A stretch of 64,000 bases of DNA from Acididesulfobacillus acetoxydans (GCF_902729405.1 NZ_LR746496.1:2790001-2854000), one strand, 5' to 3'. Counted from the first letter of the stretch, positions 41,142 through 49,768 are shown. Notes: a model not told the origin generated them from the letters alone. Made by a program: numbers and translations.

Positions 41142-42878
41142 ATGATGAGAAGGACGAAGATCGTTTGTACGATAGGACCGGCCAGCGAATCAACCGCCAA
41201 AGTGCAGGAACTCTTGGCGGCCGGTATGGATGTGGCCCGCTTGAATTTTTCCCACGGCACCCATGAGGAACACGGTGCGCGCATTGCCGTCCTCAAAGAA
41301 GCAGCGGAAAAAATCGGGAAGCACCTAGCCTTAATCCTGGACACCAAAGGACCGGAAATCCGCACGGGCATCGTTCCCGATCCGGGTGTGGAGTTGGTCG
41401 ACGGCTCCGGCTATGTGCTGGATACGAATCTGACTCAGGCAGGGAATGCGGAAAGAGTAGGAATTACTTATACCAACCTTTGGCGTGAAGTCAAAGCAGG
41501 GGAACACATCTTAATTGATGACGGACAATTGGACTTGGAGGTCGTCAGTGCGCAAGATTCCGTCATCAAAACTGTCATACGCCACGGCGGCATCTTGAAG
41601 TCCCAAAAAGGAGTCAATGTTCCGGAGAGTCCCATTGAACTGCCGGCGGTTACGGAACGGGATATTGACGACATCCGCTTCGGCATCGAGCAGGGGGTTG
41701 ACTTTATCGCGGCCTCCTTCACCCGCAAAGCCGAGGACATTTTTGCCGTGCGGCGCATTTTGGAAGACAACGGGGCTCCAATCAAGATCATCGCCAAGAT
41801 CGAAAGCCGGGAAGGGATCAAAAACCTGGATGCCATTTTGGAAGCCGCCGACGGGCTTATGGTGGCCAGGGGGGATTTGGGCGTCGAGATTCCGGTAGAA
41901 GAAGTCCCGCTTTATCAGAAAGAAATGATTCACAAATGCAACCTGCAGGGCAAGCCGGTCATTGTCGCGACGCAAATGCTGGATTCGATGATCCGTCAGC
42001 CCCGGCCAACCCGGGCCGAGGCCAGCGACGTCGCCAACGCCATCCTGGACGGCGCGGACGCCGTTATGCTTTCGGGTGAGACCGCTGCCGGGCGTTTTCC
42101 CGTTGAAGCCGTGCGAATGATGGATAAGATAGCCCGCAAAACGGAAGGAGCGCACTGGCAAAACCGTTCCAGCCGGCATCCTCAACTCAATGTAGCCGAA
42201 GCCATCAGCTATGCCAGCTACACCATTGCCGAGGATCTGGAGGCAGCCGCTATTCTCACACCCACCCAATCGGGTTTAACCCCGCGCATGATTTCCAAAT
42301 ACCGGCCCAAAGCCGTGGTTCTGGGGGCCACGCCTTTCCCCAGGGTAGCCCGTCAACTCAGTTTGCAATGGGGAGTCTATCCTTTGCTCGTAAGCCAGAG
42401 TTCCGGAACCGACCAACTTTTGTCTATTTCCCTGAACGCCGCTATGGAGAAAAATTGGGTCCGCAGCGGAGATGTCGTTGTGGTCACGGCCGGAGTTCCG
42501 GTCGGGAAGGCTGGGACGACAAACATGGTGAAAGTGCAGGTCGTAGGCAATGTCTTGGCCAAAGGGGTTGGTTTGGGGCGCAAAGCCTATTCCGCCAAGG
42601 CTCGCCTTGTGGTTGATCCGCAGGATGATTTCGCTGACGGGGAAATTCTGGTGACCAAGATGACTGACGCCACTTTGATTCCTTTGATTGCCAAAGCGGG
42701 AGCCGTGGTAGTGGAAGAAGGAGGCCTCACTTCACACGCCGCGATAGCCGCCCTGCAGTATGGGATACCGGCCATCGTCGGGGCCAAAGGCATCTTGCGA
42801 GCCGTCAAATCGGGGGAACCTTTGACGGTGGATGCCTTAGCCGGAGTGGTCTATGAAGGAACCGTCAGTATTTTGTAG
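41142..42878 (+). CDS. pyk: pyruvate kinase with C-terminal PEP-utilising domain
   Basis: The product is about 578 residues. The (beta/alpha)8 barrel has KIVCTIGPASESTAKVQELL, DTKGPEIRTG, signature IIAKIESREGIKNLD and MVARGDLGVEIP. The last ~100 residues are the PEP-utiliser swivelling domain (GEILVTKMTDATLIPL, EGGLTSHAAIAALQYGIPAI), as in Bacillus Pyk. It makes ATP and pyruvate from PEP. Tandem ATGs at 41142 and 41145 sit just after GGGGAGGG, and the second has better spacing. Coupled to gap. Confidence 0.97.
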   Translation: MMRRTKIVCTIGPASESTAKVQELLAAGMDVARLNFSHGTHEEHGARIAVLKEAAEKIGKHLALILDTKGPEIRTGIVPDPGVELVDGSGYVLDTNLTQAGNAERVGITYTNLWREVKAGEHILIDDGQLDLEVVSAQDSVIKTVIRHGGILKSQKGVNVPESPIELPAVTERDIDDIRFGIEQGVDFIAASFTRKAEDIFAVRRILEDNGAPIKIIAKIESREGIKNLDAILEAADGLMVARGDLGVEIPVEEVPLYQKEMIHKCNLQGKPVIVATQMLDSMIRQPRPTRAEASDVANAILDGADAVMLSGETAAGRFPVEAVRMMDKIARKTEGAHWQNRSSRHPQLNVAEAISYASYTIAEDLEAAAILTPTQSGLTPRMISKYRPKAVVLGATPFPRVARQLSLQWGVYPLLVSQSSGTDQLLSISLNAAMEKNWVRSGDVVVVTAGVPVGKAGTTNMVKVQVVGNVLAKGVGLGRKAYSAKARLVVDPQDDFADGEILVTKMTDATLIPLIAKAGAVVVEEGGLTSHAAIAALQYGIPAIVGAKGILRAVKSGEPLTVDALAGVVYEGTVSIL

Positions 42879-42914
42879 AGAGCGGAACTTTGAATCTTTG
42901 GGAGCGAAGGTTGT

Positions 42915-43694
42915 ATGACAAATGAGCGGCAGGAAGAGATACGCCTCTTGCTGCAACAGCACGGACATTTGACAGTGGCGGAATTGGCTAAGAGCTTCGG
43001 TGTCTCCGACATGACGATCCGTCGTGACCTCAAACATCTGGCGGGCTTGGGACTCGTTCGCCGCGAACACGGCAAAGCCTCCTACCTGCAGTCGGCCGGC
43101 CCGGACACCCTCTTTCTCAGCCGTTTGGGCGAATTCGAACGGGAGAAGACGGCCATAGGCGCGATGGCTGCCTCTCTCATCGCCGAGGGGGAGCCGGTTA
43201 TCTTTGACGCGGGAACGACCACTCTGGCGGTGGCTCAGTTTGTCAGCGCCGGTTGTGTGGCTATCACCAATTCTCTGCCCATTGCCGGGGTACTCGGCGA
43301 GCGGGCGGGAGTTACCGTTCTCGTGACAGGAGGGGAATTGAGGGGTACCACTTTTGCCCTGGTGGGCCCGCTTACGCGCTCGACGGTTTCCGGCTTCAAC
43401 GCGGAAAAACTGTTCCTGGCCGCATCCGGCATGGACTTGGAACGCGGCCTGTCGACGACAAGCATGTTGGAATCAGAGGTGAAACAGGAAATGCTGAGCT
43501 CGGCCAAGAAGGTCATTCTGGTCGCTCATAGTCAAAAAATGGGACGGGTGTATTATCACACGTTTGCCCATTGGGACCGGGTGGATATCCTAGTTACAGA
43601 CAGCGGTCTTACGGAACCGGCCAGGCGCTCTTTGACTGACCGCGGAGTTGAGGTCCTCATCGCGAACCCTGCCCGGCGGATCCTGCCAAAATAA
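42915..43694 (+). CDS. DeoR/GlpR-family transcriptional regulator
   Basis: The product is 259 residues. The N-terminal HTH_DeoR is RQEEIRLLLQQHGHLTVAEL then FGVSDMTIRRDLKHL. The DeoRC sensor domain has IFDAGTTTLAVAQF, VTGGELRGTTFALVGPL and KVILVAHSQKMGR. Such regulators usually bind a phosphosugar. It lies 36 bp after pyk in the same direction and is followed by a terminator, so gap-pyk-deoR may be autoregulated. Confidence 0.92.
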   Translation: MTNERQEEIRLLLQQHGHLTVAELAKSFGVSDMTIRRDLKHLAGLGLVRREHGKASYLQSAGPDTLFLSRLGEFEREKTAIGAMAASLIAEGEPVIFDAGTTTLAVAQFVSAGCVAITNSLPIAGVLGERAGVTVLVTGGELRGTTFALVGPLTRSTVSGFNAEKLFLAASGMDLERGLSTTSMLESEVKQEMLSSAKKVILVAHSQKMGRVYYHTFAHWDRVDILVTDSGLTEPARRSLTDRGVEVLIANPARRILPK

Positions 43695-43710
43695 AGACAC
43701 TATCAAGATT

Positions 43711-43748
43711 GGGGGGCCCGGTTTTTGCCGCCGGGCCCCCCCTCTTTA
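43711..43748. terminator. bidirectional terminator
   Basis: GGGGGGCCCGG/CCGGGCCCCCC, 11-bp stem, between the convergent deoR-like gene and the small minus-strand gene; followed by CTCTTT. Confidence 0.75.
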
Positions 43749-43958
43749 CAGTTGGTCATCCACCGTATCCCGGTCTATCGTGCTCTGATCCCGCCCCTCA
43801 AGAAGCTTAATCAAGCCGGCCTGCCGCAGTTCCGTGGCGATTTCGAACAGGGAATCCTTCCTCTCTTCGGGTAGGTTCTGGACAAAACGGTTAATCTTAA
43901 CGGGGGGAACCATGTTACGTATCTTGGCCCCGCCAAATTTGAGCACCCGTTCCGGCAA
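43746..43958 (-). CDS. small conserved-looking protein, 70 residues
   Basis: A TTG start sits 8 bp after AGGAGG on the minus strand (GGAGGAGATAACG). The sequence is helical and charged (NRFVQNLPEERKDSLFEIA then LRQAGLIKLLEGRDQST), with basic N- and acidic C-ends. No named family recognised. It ends in the shared terminator. Confidence 0.6.
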   Translation of the reverse strand: MPERVLKFGGAKIRNMVPPVKINRFVQNLPEERKDSLFEIATELRQAGLIKLLEGRDQSTIDRDTVDDQL

Positions 43959-44356
43959 CGTTATCTCCTCCTTTTGCTGTCCTTTGTCGGTTGTTTCGAC
44001 GCGAAATCCCCGGGTCGCGGGGACAGAGCAACATCACTGCGCTCCGTTTTCCCGAGTTCGGATTTAGTATGTACCTGAGGGACCGTTAAACATGCGCGGT
44101 TCGGAAAAACCGGTGAAAAGCCGGTGAAAGAAAACCCGGGCGCGAGAAAATGAGCAGGAATTCTTTTTGGCGTTGTCGAATTATGCGGTACGTGCAACGG
44201 CTGAGCCGCTTGATCGTAGGAACCGGTTAGCAGTAGGGATGGCGGGCGAGTGGTGCGACACTTCGTATTAATCCCGTCAAAGGAGAACATATCTTGATTA
44301 CAGATGGATGGTTACGCGCGCGAAAGCGGGGCTGTCAGACAGTCGAAGGAGAACAT
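43959..44356. other. spacer with a duplicated translation start region
   Basis: No independent gene seen in 43959-44278. At 44281-44306 AGGAGAACATATCTTGATTA duplicates the start region of the following gene at 44347-44372 with a 66-bp offset. Confidence 0.6.
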
Positions 44357-45001
44357 ATGTTGATTACAGATGAAGTGCATCAAGTGGACGGAGTGAAGGG
44401 TGCCCATGTTTACTTGGTGGCGAGTCAGGAGCCGTTCTTGGTCGATACCGGGATGCCCGGGCAGGAAAGAAGGATTATTGAATATATTCGGAGTGTCGGA
44501 CTGAACCCCCGCCATCTGACGGGGATCATTCTGACTCATTTTGATCTCGACCATATCGGCAGTGTACAAAATTTAGCTTCTGCCCTGCAGTGTCCCGTCT
44601 ATGCGCAGGAAGCGGAGATCCCGTATATCCGGGGGCAGAAACCGAGACCCGGGATGAAACGCTTCCTGCCCCATCTTGTTTCGCCCATCTATGGCTCGCT
44701 GCGGGCACCTGAGGAGGTTCGCCCGTGCGCCGAGATGTTTCACGACTGGGAGGTGTTGCCGACCCCGGGGCATACACCCGGCCATATCGTTCTCTACCGC
44801 AACGGAATTGCCATCGTAGGTGATCTTTTGCAGGGAGGAAGAATTCGCCCGGCTCCCCCGTATCTGACCTGGAATTCCGGTCAGCTCAAAGAATCGATCC
44901 GCCAACTTATCTCGCGTCCGCTGCGCTGGATTTTACCGGGTCACGGTCCCGCGACTCCCGCTTCGAACCACTGGCTGGACAGGTTGGAACGCACCTTATA
45001 A
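44357..45001 (+). CDS. metallo-beta-lactamase-fold hydrolase
   Basis: The product is 214 residues from ATG 44357. The metal-binding motif is GIILTHFDLDHIGSV (THxDxDHxG), with further ligands in LPTPGHTPGHIVLY, IVGDLLQG and WILPGHGPA. The family includes glyoxalase-II and lactonase-like enzymes; the substrate is not determined. AAGGAGAACAT precedes the ATG. An in-frame TTG at 44294 has its own copy of the same ribosome binding site and would add 21 residues, so two protein forms are possible. Confidence 0.92.
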   Translation: MLITDEVHQVDGVKGAHVYLVASQEPFLVDTGMPGQERRIIEYIRSVGLNPRHLTGIILTHFDLDHIGSVQNLASALQCPVYAQEAEIPYIRGQKPRPGMKRFLPHLVSPIYGSLRAPEEVRPCAEMFHDWEVLPTPGHTPGHIVLYRNGIAIVGDLLQGGRIRPAPPYLTWNSGQLKESIRQLISRPLRWILPGHGPATPASNHWLDRLERTL

Positions 45002-45034
45002 GATTCGCTCCCAGCATGTCCCGCTGTTTTTCCC

Positions 45035-45302
45035 AAGACAAGGTGTCGGCCCACTCGGCCACTGCCACCGAATCGTGAATTTGAGCCGAAATCTCGGCCA
45101 TCGCCATACTTCCGCGTTCTGGCAAGCCGGAGAAGGACTAGTTCTTGGCGCTCACTTCCGGATAGCCCTCACGGCAAGCAACACGAACAAAGATCACCGG
45201 AATTCCCGCACGACGCGCGACGTTTACGGCATGCCGAAAGGGAGCCATGACTTCAGGGGTTTTTGCAAAGCGCCTGACAATGCCATTTTGCTCGGTTGAA
45301 AC
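45035..45302 (-). pseudogene. broken isochorismatase-family cysteine hydrolase gene
   Basis: On the minus strand FRHAVNVARRAGIPVIFVRV then CREGYPEVSAKN, an in-frame TAG (45140-45138), then SFSGLPERGSMAMAEISAQIHDSVAV in the same frame. This resembles isochorismatase-like hydrolases (GIPVIFVRVAFRPGYPEVSPRN-type region). The N-terminal catalytic Asp region and the C-terminal catalytic Cys are missing. The real gene has therefore been truncated at both ends and stopped. Family recognition is by eye. Confidence 0.5.
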
Positions 45303-45324
45303 AGGGAGCTGCCCGTGGTATAAT
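45296..45324 (+). promoter_or_regulatory. strong sigma-A promoter
   Basis: TTGAAA (45296-45301) and TATAAT (45319-45324) with a 17-bp spacer. It drives the small ORF at 45389. The promoter overlaps the 5' end of the pseudogene on the other strand. Confidence 0.8.
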
Positions 45325-45388
45325 GTATACAAAGAACAGTGTGCAATTATCTTATGCATGTATCACGATTGAAGGGAAGGTGGCTTCT

Positions 45389-45514
45389 ATGTTTCTCGTC
45401 ACTTGGATCGAAGGAGAAGAAGTCAAATACCGGTTGGTCAACGATGTTGAAGTTTTGAGGCCTCTGGTTTTTTCCCTGGGACAACACGTGATAGTCCAAG
45501 CTCTCGAGCCCTGA
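45389..45514 (+). CDS. small protein, 41 residues
   Basis: The product starts MFLVTWIEGEEVKYRLVNDV, then a short amphipathic strand-rich segment ending VIVQALEP. GGAAGGTGGCTTCT before the ATG is a good ribosome binding site. A consensus promoter upstream and a terminator downstream make a monocistronic unit. No family recognised. Confidence 0.55.
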   Translation: MFLVTWIEGEEVKYRLVNDVEVLRPLVFSLGQHVIVQALEP

Positions 45515-45594
45515 TACCCAGCCTTTCACGGCTTGCCACAGGTGCTTAGTCCCTGGCTTTAAGCTGCTGGCTCAGAGTACTGGGCCAGGGTCGC

Positions 45595-45625
45595 GATGGG
45601 ATTGAGATGGGATTGAGATGAGATT
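45595..45625. repeat. 11-bp tandem repeat, about 2.8 copies
   Basis: GATGGGATTGA at 45595 and 45606, then GATGAGATT. It lies between the small ORF and its terminator. Confidence 0.75.
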
Positions 45626-45643
45626 TACATGGGGTTTATATGA

Positions 45644-45675
45644 CAGCAGTTAAAAACTGCTGCCTTTATTTTTTT
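45644..45675 (+). terminator. intrinsic terminator
   Basis: CAGCAGTT-aaa-AACTGCTG followed by CCTTTATTTTTTT. It ends the unit starting at the 45296 promoter. Confidence 0.8.
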
Positions 45676-45831
45676 CACTTCGATATTCAGCATCTGCTGA
45701 GCGAGTTCACTTTTTATCCGGAAAGAGAAACTCTTGGCGGGCATTTTTTGTTTCTGCCGCCGCATACTAGCAGGAGAAAGAGAAGTTGTCCCCGAATAAA
45801 TAAACATACACACTGTTGAGGAGGGCGGAAG

Positions 45832-46689
45832 ATGTCACTGGTTATACTGGTGGACAGTTCAGCCGACATTCCCAGGGAACGCGCTGAGGCAGCCGGTATT
45901 GAGGTCGTGCCGATGCCGGTAACTATTGGCGGTAAGACGTTTTTTGAAGGGGTAGACCTCTCCGCGGCGGAATTTTACGCCCAATTCCGGGCCCTGCCGG
46001 AGTTGCCCAAGACTTCGCAGCCCAATCCGCAATCCCTGCTGGAACGCTACAATAAGATTCTGGCGCAGGGCGACGAAGTTGTGGCCATTCATCTTTCTTC
46101 CCGGCTGAGTTCAACCTGGAGCACCGCGTCGATGGTCAGGGAGATGACCGCATCACCTGACAAAGTGCACATTGTCGACAGCCGGGGGGCATCCTTCGGT
46201 TACGGACTTTTGGCCTTGCTGGCCGCCGAAAGGGCCAAGTCCTGCCTGACGTGGGAGGAACTGGAGCCACAGGTCCACGACTTAAGAGACCGCATGCGTT
46301 ATATATTTACTCCTGACACGTTGGAATTTCTGGTTAAAGGAGGGCGTGTGAGCCGAGCAGCCGGGATGGTGGGTAATCTACTGGATTTGAAGCCTCTGAT
46401 GCGGGTGACGGCGGCGGGAAGCATCGAAGCGTTTGCCAAAGTGCGAACCCGGCGAGCGGCCCTGCAGCGCCTGGTACAGGTCATGGCGCAGGAAGCTGAA
46501 TACCCGGAAGAACAAGTTATCGGGATCTCTCATTCCGATTGTCGCGGGGACGCGGAGTTGCTGGCTGAAGAAGTCCGCCGGCGCCTTCCCATCAAGGATG
46601 TCTGGTTCAGCGATATCGGCTGTGTTATCGGCAGCCACACCGGTCCGGGAACTTTGGCGCTCTTCTACTTGAGTAACCCGGGCAACTGA
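45832..46689 (+). CDS. DegV-family fatty-acid-binding protein
   Basis: The product is 285 residues. Signature segments: VILVDSSADIPRERAEAAGI, PKTSQPNPQSLLERYNKIL, HLSSRLSSTWSTA and VKGGRVSRAAGMVGNLLDLK, and HTGPGTLALFY at the end. DegV/FakB proteins bind a fatty acid and present it to the FakA kinase; no fakA is adjacent. GGAGGGCGG precedes the ATG. Confidence 0.95.
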   Translation: MSLVILVDSSADIPRERAEAAGIEVVPMPVTIGGKTFFEGVDLSAAEFYAQFRALPELPKTSQPNPQSLLERYNKILAQGDEVVAIHLSSRLSSTWSTASMVREMTASPDKVHIVDSRGASFGYGLLALLAAERAKSCLTWEELEPQVHDLRDRMRYIFTPDTLEFLVKGGRVSRAAGMVGNLLDLKPLMRVTAAGSIEAFAKVRTRRAALQRLVQVMAQEAEYPEEQVIGISHSDCRGDAELLAEEVRRRLPIKDVWFSDIGCVIGSHTGPGTLALFYLSNPGN

Positions 46690-46714
46690 GAGGAGGCTGG
46701 CTTTCAGCAGAAGC

Positions 46715-47986
46715 ATGAGACATAAGAAAAAGACATTAAAACTCATCGCCATAACTATACTCGTTCTGACCTTACTGGTCGCAAACTCGGGGTCTCCTGC
46801 CTCTGCCCAAACCGCCAATATCCCGCCTCAGGTACAAGGAGAGGCGGCTTACCTGATGGACATGCAGTCGGGACAGGTTTTGTATGCCAAAAACCCGGAT
46901 GAGAAATTGGCGCCTGCCAGCACGACTAAGATTATGACGGCCCTTTTGGCCCTTCAATTAGGCAACCTCAATGATTCGGTCACGGCCAGTAAAACGATGC
47001 TGAACCGGAAAATCGTCTACGGCACCCAGATCTATCTGACACCGGGAGAAACGATGCCCTTGAAGGACCTTCTCTATGCAGTCCTGCTCAATTCGGCCAA
47101 TGATGCGGCGGTGGACGTAGCGGAATACGTGGGCGGGGACTTGCCGCACTTCGTAGATTTGATGAACGAGAAGGCTAAAGAGCTCGGCATGGTCAACACG
47201 CATTTTATGAATCCAACCGGGCTGACTGAAGAAGGTCATTTTACGACAGCCCACGATTTAGCCATTCTCGCTCGGGCTGCTTACCGGAATCCGGTGTTTC
47301 GCCGCTACATTGCGACAAAAACTCACACCATTCCCCGGGCACAGGCCAATGTTCCCAAGTTAATGGTCAACGAGAACAAACTCTTGTGGCGGGATCCCGA
47401 TGTGGACGGGATGAAGACCGGCTATACCGCTGCAGCCGGCAACTGTTTAGTCGCCACCGCCGAGCGGGGAGGGCGTCAGCTCGTGGGTGTCATTTTGAAA
47501 TCTCCGGGTGGGGAAATGTTCGGCGATATGGAGAGGCTCCTGAATTACGGTTTTTCCTCCTCTACGACCACGGCCTACCGGCCGGCGGGTGCCGTCGCGG
47601 CAACCACCACGGTCGGAAAGCAGCAAGTAAATCTGGTTCTGGCCCAACCCATCTATGTCACCCAAAAGAGCGGCGAACCGATGCCGGACTTGCGTTTGAC
47701 CCTGGCCCACAGCCAGCAGGGGTTGAAATCTGTGCGTAAAGGCGATATCCTGGCTCAACTGGAGGTGTGGGAAGGGACGGATTTGTTGGACACAATCAAT
47801 CTTTTGGCAGATCGTTCGGTTGCGCCGCCCGTCCCGGCTGAGGTTCCCGCCGCAGCGGGTTACCTTTATTTCACCGCCTTAGGGATCCTGTCTTTATTCG
47901 TCCTGTACCTTGGCACACGTTGGGCCCAGATGGTTAAGACGGAAAGAAAACGAGACGCCCACAGAAGAAGGGAGTCCAACCCGTGA
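46715..47986 (+). CDS. D-alanyl-D-alanine carboxypeptidase (penicillin-binding protein 5/DacF type)
   Basis: The product is 423 residues. A Sec signal peptide is at 1-31 (LIAITILVLTLLVANSG...ASA). Serine-peptidase S11 motifs: SxxK in LAPASTTKIM (Ser ~69), SxN in LLNSANDAAVDVA, and KTG in VDGMKTGYTAAAGN. A PBP5-C-like domain follows (~290-375), then a C-terminal membrane anchor (GYLYFTALGILSLFVLYLGT) and basic tail. It trims pentapeptide stems; DacF-type enzymes act in the spore cortex. AGGAGG lies 20 bp upstream. It overlaps the next gene by 4 bp. Confidence 0.95.
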   Translation: MRHKKKTLKLIAITILVLTLLVANSGSPASAQTANIPPQVQGEAAYLMDMQSGQVLYAKNPDEKLAPASTTKIMTALLALQLGNLNDSVTASKTMLNRKIVYGTQIYLTPGETMPLKDLLYAVLLNSANDAAVDVAEYVGGDLPHFVDLMNEKAKELGMVNTHFMNPTGLTEEGHFTTAHDLAILARAAYRNPVFRRYIATKTHTIPRAQANVPKLMVNENKLLWRDPDVDGMKTGYTAAAGNCLVATAERGGRQLVGVILKSPGGEMFGDMERLLNYGFSSSTTTAYRPAGAVAATTTVGKQQVNLVLAQPIYVTQKSGEPMPDLRLTLAHSQQGLKSVRKGDILAQLEVWEGTDLLDTINLLADRSVAPPVPAEVPAAAGYLYFTALGILSLFVLYLGTRWAQMVKTERKRDAHRRRESNP

Positions 47987-49032
47987 ACGCAGTCACGAAG
48001 AACTTTCTTGTCCGCGCTCTGAAGTTTATCGGGTTCTGGATCGTCGTCGGAACTCTTATCTATTTGGTAGGAAAATTCTCCTATTTATTTTTACCTTTTA
48101 TCCTGGCTTTCATCTTCACTTCCATCATCAACCCTCTCAAGAAGTTTTTAATTCGGCGCTTACACTGTCCCCCAACCGTCGCTGTTCTCGCGGCCATGGT
48201 GGCCGAGATAGGCGCCTTCGCTTTGTTGGTTACCTTTCTGATCACCAGGGCCGTGCGGGAAGCCCACGATATCATCGTCCACTGGCCCTTTTACAGCGAG
48301 TTGCTCGAACGCGTCTTTTCCCATTGGCTCAATACCGTGCAAACCGCTTACTTCAACCTTCCCGGCAATTACACAGGGTACCTCAACAACACCTTGAACG
48401 GCTTGCTCAAACCCGTACCGAGCCTGCTGACGCGTGGTTTCTCGTTGGCGGCCGCGGTTCCGGAATGGATGATCATCATCGTGGTCAGCCTTGTGGCCAC
48501 TTTCTTTATGTCCAAGAACAGTCAACGCTATATTTCCGCCTTCGTCCGCATTTTTCCCTGGGAATGGCAAGATAACCTGCGCGCGCTGGGCCGCGATTTC
48601 GCCGGTGCTTTCAGCGGTTTCATTAAAGCGGAGTTCATCGTTTTCCTGCTGATCCTTGTCATGTCGATCGGCGGCTTACTCCTGATCCACGCTCGTTACG
48701 CCCTTGTTCTCGGCACGATCACCGGCATCGTCGGTATCCTGCCGGTTCTGGGTGTCGGCCTGGTCCTCGTGCCTTGGGCGGCTGTGTCTTTACTCATGGG
48801 GCACACTTGGTTTGCCGTTGAGCTCCTCCTGATAACGACCGCCGTTACGATTATGCGCCACATTGTTGAACCCAAAATACTCGGAGATAATGTGGGACTT
48901 GATCCCCTTCTTGTTCTAATCAGCATGTATGTCGGCCTGGCGGCGACAGGGATCATCGGTTTGATTCTCGGTCCGTTTATCCTCATCGCCTACAATTCTC
49001 TGAAAAGAGCGGGCGTCTTCCGCAGCCTCTGA
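47983..49032 (+). CDS. AI-2E-family transporter (UPF0118)
   Basis: The product is 349 residues with about eight membrane spans. Family segments: LFLPFILAFIFTSIINPLKK (~45), a long middle loop, GIVGILPVLGVGLVLVPWA and VEPKILGDNVGLDPLLVLIS, both typical C-terminal motifs. Members export AI-2, or Na+/H+ in other cases; which applies is unknown. GTG start overlaps the carboxypeptidase stop. In Bacillus and clostridia some relatives (YtvI) are sporulation-expressed. Confidence 0.92.
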   Translation: MNAVTKNFLVRALKFIGFWIVVGTLIYLVGKFSYLFLPFILAFIFTSIINPLKKFLIRRLHCPPTVAVLAAMVAEIGAFALLVTFLITRAVREAHDIIVHWPFYSELLERVFSHWLNTVQTAYFNLPGNYTGYLNNTLNGLLKPVPSLLTRGFSLAAAVPEWMIIIVVSLVATFFMSKNSQRYISAFVRIFPWEWQDNLRALGRDFAGAFSGFIKAEFIVFLLILVMSIGGLLLIHARYALVLGTITGIVGILPVLGVGLVLVPWAAVSLLMGHTWFAVELLLITTAVTIMRHIVEPKILGDNVGLDPLLVLISMYVGLAATGIIGLILGPFILIAYNSLKRAGVFRSL

Positions 49033-49136
49033 AAGGAGGCCCCCCTGTCAAAGCCTAGGCCCGCCTGTGAACTCCTGCCTTTTCACCATTTCGCCGTTTC
49101 TTGATACGATCCGGCCGGACTGTGGGCTTGTTTACT

Positions 49137-49163
49137 AAAAAGCCGGAGATTCGCGTCTCCGGC
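49137..49163 (-). terminator. terminator of the DUF1540 gene
   Basis: Minus-strand GCCGGAGA/TCTCCGGC stem followed by TTTTT (plus-strand A-run 49137-49141). Confidence 0.75.
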
Positions 49164-49168
49164 CTCCA

Positions 49169-49198
49169 CTTGTTTAGCCTCTGCTTGTTTAGCCTCTG
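49169..49198. repeat. perfect 15-bp tandem duplication at the 3' end of the DUF1540 gene
   Basis: CTTGTTTAGCCTCTG occurs at 49169 and 49184. On the minus strand the unit contains the stop codon (AGAGGCTAA), so the stop region is duplicated. Confidence 0.85.
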
Positions 49199-49344
49199 GC
49201 CCTGAATGTACCGCAGTCTGTCGCTTCGACCGAAGCGACGTCCGCATGGTGCCGGGTGATCTGGATGCTGTCTGCTTTACAGATCTTGGCCTTTTCGTTG
49301 TAAATACAGTCTGTCACATTGCAGCGGACTTCGGGATTTTCCAT
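49189..49344 (-). CDS. DUF1540 domain protein
   Basis: The product is 51 residues: VRCNVTDCIYNEKAKICKAD then TDCGTFRARG, the compact four-Cys DUF1540 domain, probably metal-binding, common in spore formers. CGGAGGTGAGAGCGCA precedes the ATG on the minus strand; the long upstream frame is not coding. Confidence 0.88.
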   Translation of the reverse strand: MENPEVRCNVTDCIYNEKAKICKADSIQITRHHADVASVEATDCGTFRARG

Positions 49345-49548
49345 TGCGCTCTCACCTCCGGCTTTATATTTCCCAGTGTGGGGAAGTTTATCCTCTCGTG
49401 AGACCTTATGCCAAGTGCAAAGCCTCTCCCGGACGAGAAGAGAGAGCATTGGGGCCGCCGGATGAGGAAAAACCGCACGTTCGGCGACGATGAGGGCCGG
49501 CATCCCGTGAAGATCCGTTTCCGTCTGTGTTTTCCCCTTCGGGATGGT

Positions 49549-49577
49549 TTGTTCTCGCAGGCGAAATCCGCTATAAT
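49549..49577 (+). promoter_or_regulatory. promoter upstream of miaB
   Basis: TTGTTC (49549-49554) and TATAAT (49572-49577) with a 17-bp spacer. The 258-bp leader contains the direct repeats. Confidence 0.7.
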
Positions 49578-49670
49578 AGAGCCTGGCACGGGGCAGCGGT
49601 CCGAATAGGCCCGCGCGCTGCCGAGGCGGCGGGCAAACAAGCGGATAAGGCGGCGAAGCTGCCGAGCCGA

Positions 49671-49768
49671 TAAGCCCGCGTGGTACTAGAGCGGCCGGGC
49701 GGTCTCGGCCGGGTGACAGAGCCACGGGCCCAGCGCTAAGCCCGCGTGGTACTAGAGCGGCCGGGCGG
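49671..49768. repeat. 32-bp perfect direct repeats 66 bp apart in the miaB leader
   Basis: TAAGCCCGCGTGGTACTAGA plus GCGGCCGGGCGG occurs at 49671-49702 and 49737-49768, separated by 34 unrelated bases. The region is G+C-rich with further partial copies (GCGGATAAGGCGGCG). Confidence 0.85.

Noticed and set aside
40181-41371. 396-codon minus-strand ORF opposite gap
   Set aside because: Antisense shadow of gap and pyk, both unmistakable on the plus strand.
45138-45140. Amber codon inside the isochorismatase-like frame as pyrrolysine (some Desulfitobacterium relatives encode Pyl)
   Set aside because: The gene is truncated at both ends and the family is not known to use pyrrolysine; a pseudogene is simpler.
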